Positions 43,913-53,128 are shown, numbered from the stretch's first letter. The stretch: DNA of 64,000 bases from Sagittula sp. P11 (GCF_002814095.1 NZ_CP021913.1:992001-1056000), one strand, 5' to 3'. Translations and numbers: made by a program. The notes: generated by a model not told the origin, from the letters alone.

Positions 43913-44989
43913 TCAGTGCGGGAACGGCCAGAGGATCATCTTCTCGCGGATCAGCCGCCACAGCTGCGCCAGCCCGTGCGGCTCCACGATCAGGAAGAAC
44001 ACGATCAGGCTCCCCACGATCATGATGTTGAGGTGCTCCACCAGCGCGCTGTCGATGGAAATCCCCAGCGCGTTCGGCAGCAGGTTCAGCACCACCGGCA
44101 GGCCCACGATCAGGATCGCGCCCAGGTAGTTGCCCATGATCGACCCCAGCCCGCCGATGATCGCGATGAACAGGATGCGGAACGACAGCGGGATGTCGAA
44201 GAGGTTCGGCTCCGCCGCGCCGCGCCACATGAAGACGAACAGCGCCCCCGCCACGCCCACGATGTAGGACGAGATCGCGAAGGCCGTCAGCTTCGAGCGC
44301 ATCAGGTTGATGCCGATCAGCTCGGCCGCGATGTCCATGTCCCGCGTCGCCTTCCACGTCCGCCCCAGCGTGCCGCGCGTCAGGTTGATGCAGAGCATCG
44401 TCAGCAGGCAGACGATGAACAGCACCACGTAATACTGCACGATGCTGCTGGCCTGCGGCCCCGCCACGTAGACCCCGAACATCTCGAGGTTCGGCACCTG
44501 GATCGCGCCGCTTGCGTTGTAGTTGTAAAGCCAGGCCCACTTCTCGAAGAGCCACACGAGGAAGAACTGCGCCGCCAGCGTCGCGATGGCGAGGTAGAAC
44601 CCCTTGATCCGCAGGCTGGGGATGCCGAAGGCCACCCCCACCCCGGCCGAGAACACCCCCGACAAGAGGATCGCGATCACCGGGTTCATCCACGGCATGA
44701 GCGTGATCAGCTTGTAGCAGGCATAGGCGCCGACCCCCATGAAGGCCGCGGTGCCCAGCGAGAGCTGCCCGGCATAGCCCGTCAGGATGTTCAGCCCGAG
44801 TGCCGCCAGCGAATAGATCAGCACCGGGATCAGCAGCGTCTGGAAGGCGAACTCGCTCGCCGTCAGCGGAAAGATCACCCAGGCGCACAGCAGGATCACC
44901 CCCAGCAGGATCGCGTCCTGCCGGACCGGGAACAGCGCCTGGTCCGCCTCGTATGTCGTCTTGAACTGTCCGGCGGTGCGATAGAGCAT
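43913..44989 (-). CDS. livM: Branched-chain-type ABC transporter permease (LivM family)
   Basis: 358-residue inner-membrane permease with about nine helices. Conserved LGLNILTGYAGQLSLGTAAFMGVGAYA and the EAA-like loop ELIGINLMRSKLTAFAISSYIVGVAGALF, plus FIAIIGGLGSIMGNYLGAIL. GGGAGGACCGCGG precedes ATG 44989. It pairs with LivH to form the channel. Confidence 0.94.
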   Translation of the reverse strand: MLYRTAGQFKTTYEADQALFPVRQDAILLGVILLCAWVIFPLTASEFAFQTLLIPVLIYSLAALGLNILTGYAGQLSLGTAAFMGVGAYACYKLITLMPWMNPVIAILLSGVFSAGVGVAFGIPSLRIKGFYLAIATLAAQFFLVWLFEKWAWLYNYNASGAIQVPNLEMFGVYVAGPQASSIVQYYVVLFIVCLLTMLCINLTRGTLGRTWKATRDMDIAAELIGINLMRSKLTAFAISSYIVGVAGALFVFMWRGAAEPNLFDIPLSFRILFIAIIGGLGSIMGNYLGAILIVGLPVVLNLLPNALGISIDSALVEHLNIMIVGSLIVFFLIVEPHGLAQLWRLIREKMILWPFPH

Positions 44990-45053
44990 CCGCGGTCCTC
45001 CCTCTTCATCGCCCGGACCGGTCTTGCCGCCGGTCCCCGGGCGCTTTCACGTT

Positions 45054-45404
45054 TCAGTCGTTCCCGCGCCGCCGTGCGCCCGGGATGGCCGACGCCCAGA
45101 AGGCCGCCATGGCCTTCAGCGACGTCGTGGTGGCATTCATCGACGCCGACATCATGGTGTTCATGACGTCCATCTGCGCCTTCATCACGCCCTGCACCGC
45201 CTCGTGCTGCGTGTCGTAATATTCGCTCAGCCCGTTCGCCGCGCGGGCGATGTCTGCGGCCTCCTCGCTGGCCGGCGACCGTGCGCGCGACGTGCGGTCC
45301 CGTTGCGGTGCGCCGGTCTTCTGGGCGGTCTTCCGGGCAGTCTTCTGGGCGGTCTTCGGAGCGCGCGTCCTGTCCGTCCCGGCGGGGGTCTTCTGTGTGG
45401 CCAT
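45054..45404 (-). CDS. Small Lys/Ala-rich protein with helical C-terminus, in the liv-type cluster
   Basis: 116 residues. The first ~45 form a basic, low-complexity segment (KTAQKTARKTAQKTG), then a predicted amphipathic helix (IARAANGLSEYYDTQHEAVQGVMKAQMDVMNTM) and Ser/Ala/Met-rich end. The helix and basic Lys/Ala tail recall phasin-like or nucleoid proteins, but identity is not established. Its start overlaps the stop of the preceding small gene (TGATG), so the two are translationally coupled. The start ATG is at 45404. Confidence 0.72.
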   Translation of the reverse strand: MATQKTPAGTDRTRAPKTAQKTARKTAQKTGAPQRDRTSRARSPASEEAADIARAANGLSEYYDTQHEAVQGVMKAQMDVMNTMMSASMNATTTSLKAMAAFWASAIPGARRRGND

Positions 45405-45652
45405 CAGGCATCCAGTCCTTCGTCTGCATCGTGACGCGCCCGGCTGCTGGCCGGTCGCGCATAGCCGGTCGCCTCGGTGTGCCGCACGATCCGGAACCAC
45501 GCCCAGATCCCCAGTGCCGCCCCGAAGGCTGCCAGCAGCAGCGCAACGACCATGCGTCCACCCTGCTCCACCGGCGTCGTCAGCGCCAGATAGCCAAAAG
45601 ACCAAAACCCCGCCCAGGCCACCACGTTGAGAACCGCGATCAGTTTCGTCAT
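45404..45652 (-). CDS. Small two-helix membrane protein, in the liv-type cluster
   Basis: 82 residues. Two hydrophobic segments (LIAVLNVVAWAGFWSFGYLAL and GRMVVALLLAAFGAALGIWAW) are followed by a polar tail (HTEATGYARPASSRARHDADEG). Start at ATG 45652; upstream in-frame residues look non-coding. It sits between livH and livM and overlaps the next small gene by TGATG. Unknown family; placement inside the transporter operon is consistent and suggests an accessory membrane protein. Confidence 0.72.
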   Translation of the reverse strand: MTKLIAVLNVVAWAGFWSFGYLALTTPVEQGGRMVVALLLAAFGAALGIWAWFRIVRHTEATGYARPASSRARHDADEGLDA

Positions 45653-45779
45653 GCCGTCCACCTCCCGGACACCCGCCGCACCGCGCGGCCCGCCCGCCAA
45701 TCCACTCGTCACGCCCCGCCCGTCCGGGACCGCCCGCGGCAACCGTGAACGCCGCAGGCCCTCTCTCGCCGCAGGCCCG

Positions 45780-46733
45780 CTAGACCCGCTCGATGATCCG
45801 CTCGCCGAACAGCCCCTGCGGCCGGAACAGCAGCACGATCAGCGCCAGCACGAAGGCGAACCACGTCTCGGTATTGCCGCCCAGCAGCGGCTGGCCCCAG
45901 TAGATCTCGAACAGCTTCTCCAGCAGGCCGATCATCAGCCCGCCGATGATCGCCCCGGTGATCGACTCGAGCCCGCCCAGCATCAGCACCGGCAGCGCCT
46001 TGTAGGCGATCACCTCCAGCGCAAAGCTGACCCCCGCCCGCGCCCCCCAGGCGATGCCCGTGACCAGCGCGATGATCCCCGCGATGAACCACACCAGCAC
46101 CCAGACCGTCTGCAGCGAGATGCCCACCGACAGCGCCGCCTGGTGGTCGTCGCCCAGCGCCCGGATCGCCCGGCCCATCCGCGTGTAGTTGAGGAACGCC
46201 AGCAGCGCCGCCACCAGCGTGCAGGCCACCAGCACCACCGTGATGTCCAGATGCTGCAGGATCAGCAGCCCGCCCCAGGGCTCCAGCACCGTGTCGCCGG
46301 TGGGAATGCTCAGCTCCTCGGTGATCATCACCTTGTTCTCGCCGCCGAAGATGATCTCGCCAAAGCCGATCAGGAACAGCGTGATGCCGATCGTCGCCAT
46401 GAAGAGGATGATGTCCGGCTGCCCGACCAGCGGCCGCAGCACCACCCGCTCGATGGTCACGGCGAGGACGAACATCACACCCAGCGTCAGCGCCACCGCG
46501 ATCCACGCCGGCACCCCGAAGGCATGCAGACCCACCAGCGTCAGCGCCGCAAAGACCACCATGATGCCCTGCGCGAAGTTGAAGATCCGCGACGACCGGA
46601 AGATCAGCACGAAGCCCAGCGCGATCAGCGCGTAAAGCACCCCCGACACCAGCCCCTCCCAGAGCACCTGCAACAGGAAGTCCGGCGCGTCGATCATGTC
46701 CGCGAACGGCTTGATGAAAATATCGTTCAGCAT
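45780..46733 (-). CDS. livH: Branched-chain-type ABC transporter permease (LivH family)
   Basis: 317-residue inner-membrane permease. LQVLWEGLVSGVLYALIALGFVLIFRSSRIFNFAQG near the N-terminus and ALGDDHQAALSVGISLQTVWVLVWF (EAA-like loop) are typical, with AIIGGLMIGLLEKLFEIYWG near the end. GGAAGG lies just upstream of ATG 46733. It lies downstream of livG in the operon. Confidence 0.94.
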   Translation of the reverse strand: MLNDIFIKPFADMIDAPDFLLQVLWEGLVSGVLYALIALGFVLIFRSSRIFNFAQGIMVVFAALTLVGLHAFGVPAWIAVALTLGVMFVLAVTIERVVLRPLVGQPDIILFMATIGITLFLIGFGEIIFGGENKVMITEELSIPTGDTVLEPWGGLLILQHLDITVVLVACTLVAALLAFLNYTRMGRAIRALGDDHQAALSVGISLQTVWVLVWFIAGIIALVTGIAWGARAGVSFALEVIAYKALPVLMLGGLESITGAIIGGLMIGLLEKLFEIYWGQPLLGGNTETWFAFVLALIVLLFRPQGLFGERIIERV

Positions 46734-46869
46734 GAACCTTCCCCCTGCGCCCATAGGGCTTCTCTGCTTTCCAAGTACTCCGGGGTGAATGCGCGCCAGC
46801 GCAGAGGGGCAGCGCCCCTCCCCCCGTCCGCGCGCACCGCGCGCGGACCCTCCGTTGCCGCCGCCCGCA

Positions 46870-47685
46870 TCAGTGCGCCACGCCCAGGTAGGCGTCGATG
46901 ACGTCCTGGTTGCCGCGCACCTCGTCCGGGCTGCCGTCGCCGATCTTCTTGCCGTAATCCATCACCACCACCCGGTCGCTCAGGTCCATGACCACGCCCA
47001 TGTCGTGCTCGATCAGCGCGATGGTCGTGCCGAACTCGTCGTTCACGTCGAGGATGAAGCGGCTCATGTCCTCCTTCTCCTCGACGTTCATGCCCGCCAT
47101 CGGCTCGTCGAGCAGCAGGATCGAGGGCTCCGCGGCCAGCGCGCGCGCCAGCTCCACCCGCTTCTTCAGGCCGTAGGGCAGCCGCCCCACCGGCGTCTTG
47201 CGGATCGCCTGGATCTCGAGGAAGTCGATGACCTTCTCCACCACCTCGCGGTTGGCCATCTCCTCGTCGCGGGCCTTGCCCCACCACAGCGCCTGCGCGG
47301 CGATCCCGGCCTTCATGTGCGTCAGCCGCCCGGTCATCACGTTGTCGAGCACGCTCATCCCCTCGAAGAGCGCGATGTTCTGGAAGGTCCGCGCCACGCC
47401 CATCCGCGCCACCTCGTAGGGCTTCATGGGGGGCCGCTTCGCGCCCTTGTACCAGACCTCGCCGATGGTCGGCGTGTAGAACCCCGAGATGATGTTGAGC
47501 ATCGACGACTTGCCCGCGCCGTTCGGCCCGATGATCGCCCGGATCTCGCCCTCGCGGATGTCGAAGGAAATGTCCGAGATCGCCGTCACCCCGCCGAACT
47601 TCAGCGTGATGTTCTTCATCTCCATCAGCGTCCCGCCGATCTGCCGCCCGTCCGCGGTTGTGTAGCCTTCGGTCTGATCGAGCAT
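46870..47685 (-). CDS. livG: Branched-chain-type ABC transporter ATPase (LivG family)
   Basis: 271 residues. Walker A IIGPNGAGKSSMLN, signature GRLPYGLKKRVELARALA (normal LivG variant), Walker B ILLLDEPMAGMN, and VMTGRLTHMK..WWGKARDEE, the LivG-specific insertion region. Its ATG overlaps the stop of the upstream small secreted protein (TGATG at 47683-47687), so translation is coupled within the operon. Confidence 0.94.
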   Translation of the reverse strand: MLDQTEGYTTADGRQIGGTLMEMKNITLKFGGVTAISDISFDIREGEIRAIIGPNGAGKSSMLNIISGFYTPTIGEVWYKGAKRPPMKPYEVARMGVARTFQNIALFEGMSVLDNVMTGRLTHMKAGIAAQALWWGKARDEEMANREVVEKVIDFLEIQAIRKTPVGRLPYGLKKRVELARALAAEPSILLLDEPMAGMNVEEKEDMSRFILDVNDEFGTTIALIEHDMGVVMDLSDRVVVMDYGKKIGDGSPDEVRGNQDVIDAYLGVAH

Positions 47686-48194
47686 CAGTTGCCCCCGTTT
47701 CCACAGGGCGCGTCGCCCGTTTCATCCACCGCGAACAGCACCGTCCCGGTCCCGGCGGCCGCCATGAAGCTGACCCGCATCCCGCAGCCCCGGGCGTTTC
47801 CTTCAAGCGAAAGCTCGGTCATCAGCACGCCCGGCTCCGGGCGGATCCTCCGCTGCGGCGCGATGACGTAGCCCGCCTCCTGCAGCACCGGCAGCAGGTC
47901 GGCGAAGCGCCCGGTGATCTCCGCCAACTCGCCCGTCGTGGCATGGCGCGTCACCGTCACCTCGCAGGACCGCGCCGCAAGCGTCCCGCCCAGGGCGCGC
48001 GTGCCGCGTGTGCTCAGGACCGCACCGCGCGTGTCGCCGCCCTCGGCAAACCCCTCCGCGTCGTGCACCGCCGACAGGCAGCCCTGCGCCGCCGCCTGCC
48101 AGTCGTCGGCCAGCGCCGCCTGCGACGGCCCCGCCAGTCCGAGCGCCACCAGCGAGGTCACGGCACCGGGAAGGAACTCCAGCGAACCCGTCAT
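47685..48194 (-). CDS. Secreted protein of unknown function, in the liv-type cluster
   Basis: 169 residues. An N-terminal hydrophobic stretch (PGAVTSLVALGLAGPSQAALA) is a probable signal peptide. The mature part has three Cys (GCLSAV, RSCEVTV, RGCGMRV) plus one near the C-terminus (APCGNG), suggesting disulfides. No family recognised. Both ends are coupled: its ATG overlaps the acyl-CoA synthetase stop (ATGA at 48191-48194), and its stop overlaps livG. Likely periplasmic. Confidence 0.75.
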   Translation of the reverse strand: MTGSLEFLPGAVTSLVALGLAGPSQAALADDWQAAAQGCLSAVHDAEGFAEGGDTRGAVLSTRGTRALGGTLAARSCEVTVTRHATTGELAEITGRFADLLPVLQEAGYVIAPQRRIRPEPGVLMTELSLEGNARGCGMRVSFMAAAGTGTVLFAVDETGDAPCGNGGN

Positions 48195-50164
48195 TCCGCC
48201 GCCATCGCCTTGGGGGTGACCGGCACCACCTTCGCGTCGACGATCTTCAGCGTCGCCTTGATGCTGCCCTTGCGGCCGTCCTCGTAGGTCACCTCGGTCT
48301 CGGTGTAGATGCTGTCCGATCCGTCGTACAATGCGGTCACCAGGTCGTCGTATTTCTCCGAGATGATCTTGCGCTTCACCTTCCGGGTCCGCGTCATCTC
48401 GCCGTCGTCGGCGTCCAGCTCCTTGTGCAGGATCAGGAAGCGGTGGATCTGGCAGGCCGACAGCATCTCGTCCTCCGCGACGGAGGCGTTCACCTCCTCG
48501 ACATGGGCGCGCACCGTCTCGATGACCTGCGGGTGCTGCGCCAGTTCCTGGTAGGACGCATAGGCGATGTTGTTGCGCTCCGCCCAGTTGCCCACCGCCG
48601 AGAGGTCGATGTTGATGAAGGCGCAGCAGCGGTCGCGGCCCGCCCCGAAGACCACGGCCTCCAGGATGTTGGGATAGAACTTCAGCTTGTTCTCGACGTA
48701 TTTCGGCGCGAAGAGCGCGCCCGACGCCATCTGCCCCACGTCCTTCGCCCGGTCGATGATCCGCAGGTGGCCCGTCGCCTCCTCGAAGAACCCGGCATCC
48801 CCCGTCGCCACCCAGCCCTCCGGGTCCTTGGTCGAGGCGGTGCTCTCGGGGTTCTTGTAATACTCCACGAAGGTCCCCGGCGAGCGGTAGAAGACCTCGC
48901 CGTTCTCGGCGATGCGGATCTCCACCCCCGGCGCGGGCACGCCCACGGTGTCCGACCGCACCTCGCCGTCCGGCTGCACGGTGATGAAGACCGAGGCCTC
49001 CGTCTGCCCGTAAAGCTGCTTCAGGTTGATCCCGAGCGAGCGGTAGAAATCGAAGATCTCCGGCCCGATGGCCTCGCCCGCGGTATAGCCCACCCGCACC
49101 TTCGAGAAGCCCATGGAATCCTTCAGCGGCCCGTAGACCAGGAACTCCCCCACCCGGTAGCGCAGCCGGTCCAGCAGTCCCACGGACTTCCCGTCGAGGA
49201 TGCGCGGCCCGACCTTTCGGGCATGGGCCATGTAGTGGTCGAACATCCGCTTCTTCAGCGGGCTCGCGTCCTCCATCCGGATCATGATCCGGGTCAGCAG
49301 CGTCTCGAACACCCGCGGCGGGGCGAAATAGTAGGTCGGCCCGATCTCCTTCAGGTCGGTCTGCAGCGTCTCCGCGCTTTCCGGGCAGTTCACGCAGAAG
49401 CCCTTCCAGTAGGCCTGCCCGATGGAAAAGATGAAGTCGCCGACCCAGGCCATGGGCAGGTAGGCCAGCACCTCGTCGTCGCGCTTGAGGTGGTCGAACT
49501 CCGCCGAGGACTTCGCCGCCTCGATGATGTTGCGGTTCGACAGCACCACGCCCTTCGGCTTGCCCGTCGTCCCGGAAGTATAGAGCATCACGCAGGTGTC
49601 GTCGTAGCCCAGCGCGCCGCGCCGCCGGTCCAGCTCGCCGATCAGCTCGTCGCGCGCCGCGCGGCCCTGCTCCTGGACGTGGGCATAGTCGTGCAGCCGT
49701 GTGTGGTCGTATTTCCGCAACCCGCGCGGGTCGACGTAGATCATGTGCTCGAACTGGTGCAGGCTCTCCTGCACCTCGATCACCTTGTCCACCTGCTCCT
49801 GGTCGGCGACCACGACAAAGCGCGCGCCGCAGTGCGACAGCACGTATTCCATCTCTTCCGCGACCGCGTCCTGATACAGCGGCACCGGCACCGCGCCGCA
49901 CATCTGCGCCGCCACCATCGCCCAGTAGAGCGTCGGCCGGTTGCGCCCGATGACCGCCACGTAATCGCCCGGCGCCACCCCGAGGTTCAGCAGCCCCAGC
50001 GCAAAGGCCTCGATCTCGGCCTCGGCTTCCGCCCAGGTCCAGCTCTGCCAGATCCCGTATTCCTTTTCACGGTAAGCCGGTGCGCCGGCAAACTCTCTGG
50101 CGTTCCTGCGCAGAAGCGCAGGCACAGAGCGCAGGCCTTCGATGCCCTCGACGAGTGCAGCCAA
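48191..50164 (-). CDS. Long-chain acyl-CoA synthetase-like AMP-binding enzyme, TTG start
   Basis: 657 residues. The adenylation motif is LYTSGTTGKPKGVVLSN, followed by YLPMAWVGDFIFSIGQ, QLYGQTEASVFI and GWVATGDAGFFE. The C-terminal KVKRKIISEKYDDLV region fits the long-chain family. It should activate a fatty or aromatic carboxylic acid to its CoA ester. The start is TTG 50164 (giving AALVEGIEGLRSVPALL), because GGGGAGGA sits five bases upstream and no ATG is suitably placed. First gene of the minus-strand liv-type operon. Confidence 0.92.
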   Translation of the reverse strand: MAALVEGIEGLRSVPALLRRNAREFAGAPAYREKEYGIWQSWTWAEAEAEIEAFALGLLNLGVAPGDYVAVIGRNRPTLYWAMVAAQMCGAVPVPLYQDAVAEEMEYVLSHCGARFVVVADQEQVDKVIEVQESLHQFEHMIYVDPRGLRKYDHTRLHDYAHVQEQGRAARDELIGELDRRRGALGYDDTCVMLYTSGTTGKPKGVVLSNRNIIEAAKSSAEFDHLKRDDEVLAYLPMAWVGDFIFSIGQAYWKGFCVNCPESAETLQTDLKEIGPTYYFAPPRVFETLLTRIMIRMEDASPLKKRMFDHYMAHARKVGPRILDGKSVGLLDRLRYRVGEFLVYGPLKDSMGFSKVRVGYTAGEAIGPEIFDFYRSLGINLKQLYGQTEASVFITVQPDGEVRSDTVGVPAPGVEIRIAENGEVFYRSPGTFVEYYKNPESTASTKDPEGWVATGDAGFFEEATGHLRIIDRAKDVGQMASGALFAPKYVENKLKFYPNILEAVVFGAGRDRCCAFINIDLSAVGNWAERNNIAYASYQELAQHPQVIETVRAHVEEVNASVAEDEMLSACQIHRFLILHKELDADDGEMTRTRKVKRKIISEKYDDLVTALYDGSDSIYTETEVTYEDGRKGSIKATLKIVDAKVVPVTPKAMAAE

Positions 50165-50177
50165 GTGTGTCCTCCCC
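50162..50177 (-). promoter_or_regulatory. Shine-Dalgarno and TTG start codon of the acyl-CoA synthetase gene
   Basis: On the minus strand GGGGAGGA is followed by CACAC and TTG (TTG at 50164-50162). The strength and spacing of this site decide the start, since residues encoded further upstream look like non-coding extension. Confidence 0.75.
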
Positions 50178-50511
50178 GGGCGCCCGTTCCGGCACCCCTC
50201 CCTTGTCTTGCCCCTTTCGGGACCCCGATCGCGTTCATCACGATTCTGCGGCCAATTAGGGCGGCTCTCAGGCTCGCGGTCAACTTTTTCCTGAGGTTTT
50301 CCAGAATGTAACAAATCCTTTCAGGGCCACATTCGGGGAGGCCGGGAAGGCGCCCGGAAGGGATGGCAGGGGTGGGCGGACCGAGTTTCGAAGAAAGAGG
50401 TACGCCCGCCCCGGACCGGCACACCGGCCCGCATCAGGCACGCATCAGGCACCGGCCCCCGCGCCCCCGACCCCTATCGACCCGGCGCCCGCCCGCGACT
50501 AGGCTCCCGCC

Positions 50512-52413
50512 ATGACCACACGCGCCGACACCGCCGCCTTCACCCTCGCCGGGCTGAACCTGATCCAGCAGGCCCTGTCGATCTTCGACCGCGACCTGCG
50601 CCTCGTGCTGGTCAACCGCCCCATGCAGGCGATGTTCGACCTGCCCGACACGCTCTGCGCCCCCGGCACCACCTTCGAGGCGGTCATCCGCCACCTCGCC
50701 ACCACCGGCGAATACGGCCCCATCGACGACCTCGACACCTTCATCGACGCCCGCGTCTCGCTCGCCCGCACGTTCGAGCCGCATTACATGGAACGCCAGC
50801 GCGCCAACGGCCGCACCATCGCGGTCGAGGGCGCGCCCCTGCCGCAGGGCGGCTGGGTCACCGTCTACACCGACATCACCGCGATAAGGCAGCAGGAGGA
50901 ACTGCTCCGCAGCCGCTCGGAATCGCTGTCCGAGGAGGTGCTGCAGCGGTCCGAGGAACTCGCCCGCACCAACCGCCAGCTTGCCGCCACCATCACCGCA
51001 CTCGAGGAAACCCGCCGCCAGCTGATGGAGACCGAGGCCCGCACCCGCACCACGACCGAGATGATGCCCGCCCACATCGCCCGCGTCGACGCCACCGGGC
51101 GCTACACCTTCTCCAACAACCGGCTGGCCGACGTGATGCCCGGACGGCCCGCGTCGATCGTCGGGCTGCACATCTCCGACACGCTGGGGCCGGAGGCCTA
51201 CGCCCGCGTGCAGCCGCATCTCGACGCCGCCTTCGCCGGGCGCGCCTCGACCTTCGAGTTCAGCGACGAGGCGTCCTCCCGCCGGATCCGCGCCGCCTTC
51301 ACCCCCGACCCGCTGGAACCGGGCGTCTACATCCTCTCGCAGGACGTGACCGAGGAAACGCAGGCCCGCGCCGCGCTCCAGCAGACCCGCCGGCGCGAGA
51401 TCGCGGCGCAGCTCACCTCCGGGCTCGCGCACGACTTCTCCAACCTCCTGACGATCATCCTCGGCCAGCAGGCGAAACTGGCCCGCCTCGACCTGCCGGG
51501 CGAAGCCCCCGCCTGCGTCACCGCCACGCTGCAGGCGGCGCGGCGCGGCGGCACCCTGCTGGAACGCATCGCCGACATCACCAGCCCGCGCACCTGGCAG
51601 CCGAAGCCGATGCGCCTCGCCCCTTTCCTCGACGACCTCGCCAACCTCGCGGCGCCGACCCTGCCCGAAGGCCTGACCCTGACGATGGAGGACAACACCA
51701 CGGCCCCCCTCATGGCCGATCCCGGCCTCCTGCAGGACGCGCTCCTGAATCTCGTGCTGAACGCCAGGGACGCCTGCGCCGGGCGGGCCGAAGCGCAGAT
51801 CACCATCGCCGCCCACGAACTGCAGGGCACATGGCTCGAGATCGCCGTGACCGACACCGGCCCCGGCTTCTCGCCCGACGCGCTGGCCCACGGCACAGCA
51901 CCCTTCTTCACCACCAAGGGCGGCGAAGGCTCCGGCCTTGGCCTCGCCATGGTCTACGACATGACCAAGCTGGCGGGCGGCGCGCTGCGGCTCTCGAACG
52001 GGGCAACCGGCGCCCGCGTCACCCTGCGCCTGCCGCTGCGCCACGCGCTCAGCCTGCCCGCCTCAGGCCTCGTGCTGCTGGTCGAGGACAGCCCCGACCT
52101 GCGCGCCCCCATCCGCGACATGCTGACCGGGCTGGGCTACGCCGTGGCCGAGGCCAGCTCCGTCCCCGAGGCGCTGGCGCTGGCCGAAACGCTGGAGGTC
52201 GCGCTGATCCTGTCGGACATCACGCTCGAAGGCAGCGAACCCGGCCACACGCTGGCCGACCACCTGCCGCAGATCCCGCTGCGCCTGATGACCTCGCTGC
52301 CGCCCGGCGACCCGCGCCACCGCGCCGCCCGCGCCCGCGCGCCGGTCATCGCCAAGCCCTTCACCCCCGAAACCCTTGCCAACGCCCTCCGGGACGGCGA
52401 AAGGACGCCATGA
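50512..52413 (+). CDS. Hybrid sensor histidine kinase (PAS-PAS-HisKA-HATPase-REC)
   Basis: 633 residues, no transmembrane segment. PAS-type domains at ~15-125 (QALSIFDRDLRLVLVNR) and ~185-285, joined by a coiled coil (~130-180). HisKA with the phospho-accepting His ~307 in SGLAHDFSNLLTIILG. HATPase with the N box NLVLNARDAC and the G boxes DTGPGF and GGEGSGLGLAM. The C-terminal receiver domain (~520-633) carries VEDSPDLR, the phospho-Asp in LILSDITLEG (~569) and VIAKPF. It is coupled to the response regulator gene by ATGA overlap. A cytoplasmic signal sensor; input unknown. Confidence 0.92.
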   Translation: MTTRADTAAFTLAGLNLIQQALSIFDRDLRLVLVNRPMQAMFDLPDTLCAPGTTFEAVIRHLATTGEYGPIDDLDTFIDARVSLARTFEPHYMERQRANGRTIAVEGAPLPQGGWVTVYTDITAIRQQEELLRSRSESLSEEVLQRSEELARTNRQLAATITALEETRRQLMETEARTRTTTEMMPAHIARVDATGRYTFSNNRLADVMPGRPASIVGLHISDTLGPEAYARVQPHLDAAFAGRASTFEFSDEASSRRIRAAFTPDPLEPGVYILSQDVTEETQARAALQQTRRREIAAQLTSGLAHDFSNLLTIILGQQAKLARLDLPGEAPACVTATLQAARRGGTLLERIADITSPRTWQPKPMRLAPFLDDLANLAAPTLPEGLTLTMEDNTTAPLMADPGLLQDALLNLVLNARDACAGRAEAQITIAAHELQGTWLEIAVTDTGPGFSPDALAHGTAPFFTTKGGEGSGLGLAMVYDMTKLAGGALRLSNGATGARVTLRLPLRHALSLPASGLVLLVEDSPDLRAPIRDMLTGLGYAVAEASSVPEALALAETLEVALILSDITLEGSEPGHTLADHLPQIPLRLMTSLPPGDPRHRAARARAPVIAKPFTPETLANALRDGERTP

Positions 52414-53105
52414 CCGACGCCCCCCTCGTGACGATCCTCGACGACGAACCCGCCATCCGCGACATCCTGACGGAGGCGCTGCAGGACGCGGGCTACCGCA
52501 CCCGCGCCTTCTCCCGCGCGACGGAGTTCGAGGCGGCGCTGCGCTCCGTCACCCCCGCCGTCTGCCTCGTCGACCTGTCCCTGCCGGACCGCGACGGGCT
52601 GACGCTGGTGCACCGGCTGGCGCTGGAACAGGGGGCCAAGGTCATCATCATCTCGGGCCGCGCGCAGGTCCAGGACCGGGTGACCGGGCTGGAACTCGGC
52701 GCCGACGACTACGTGACCAAGCCCTTCGATCCCGCCGAGGTCGTGGCCCGCGTCCGCGCCCGCCTGCGCACCCCGCCCCGGCCCGCGCAGACCTCCGCCC
52801 GCTTCGGCGACTGGACGGCACACTTCGACCACTACGCGCTGGAAAAGGACGGGGTGGAGACGCCCTTCAGCCAGGCCGAGGGCGAGGTGCTCAGGCTCTT
52901 CCTCGAAAGCCCCAAGCGGCTGATCACCCGCGCCCACATGCAGGAAGCGCTGGGCGGCACGGCGGGTGACAGCTTCGACCGGGCGATGGATGTGCGCATC
53001 TCGCGGCTCCGGACCAAGCTCGGCGAGGACCCGAAGAACCCGCGCCTGATCAAGACGATCTACGGTGCGGGCTACATCTTCCTCGGCGACGTCACCTGGT
53101 CCTGA
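52410..53105 (+). CDS. OmpR/PhoB-family response regulator
   Basis: 231 residues. Receiver domain with acidic pocket (TILDDEP), phospho-Asp55 in CLVDLSLPDRDG, Ser82 (IISGRA) and Lys104 (VTKPFDP). C-terminal winged-helix DNA-binding domain (~130-230) with AEGEVLRLFLESPKRLITR and SRLRTKLGEDPKNPRLIKTIYGAGY. Pairs with the adjoining hybrid kinase. Two perfect palindromes follow the stop. The regulon is unknown. Confidence 0.94.
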   Translation: MTDAPLVTILDDEPAIRDILTEALQDAGYRTRAFSRATEFEAALRSVTPAVCLVDLSLPDRDGLTLVHRLALEQGAKVIIISGRAQVQDRVTGLELGADDYVTKPFDPAEVVARVRARLRTPPRPAQTSARFGDWTAHFDHYALEKDGVETPFSQAEGEVLRLFLESPKRLITRAHMQEALGGTAGDSFDRAMDVRISRLRTKLGEDPKNPRLIKTIYGAGYIFLGDVTWS

Positions 53106-53128
53106 CCGCCGCCCGCCACGGGACCCGC

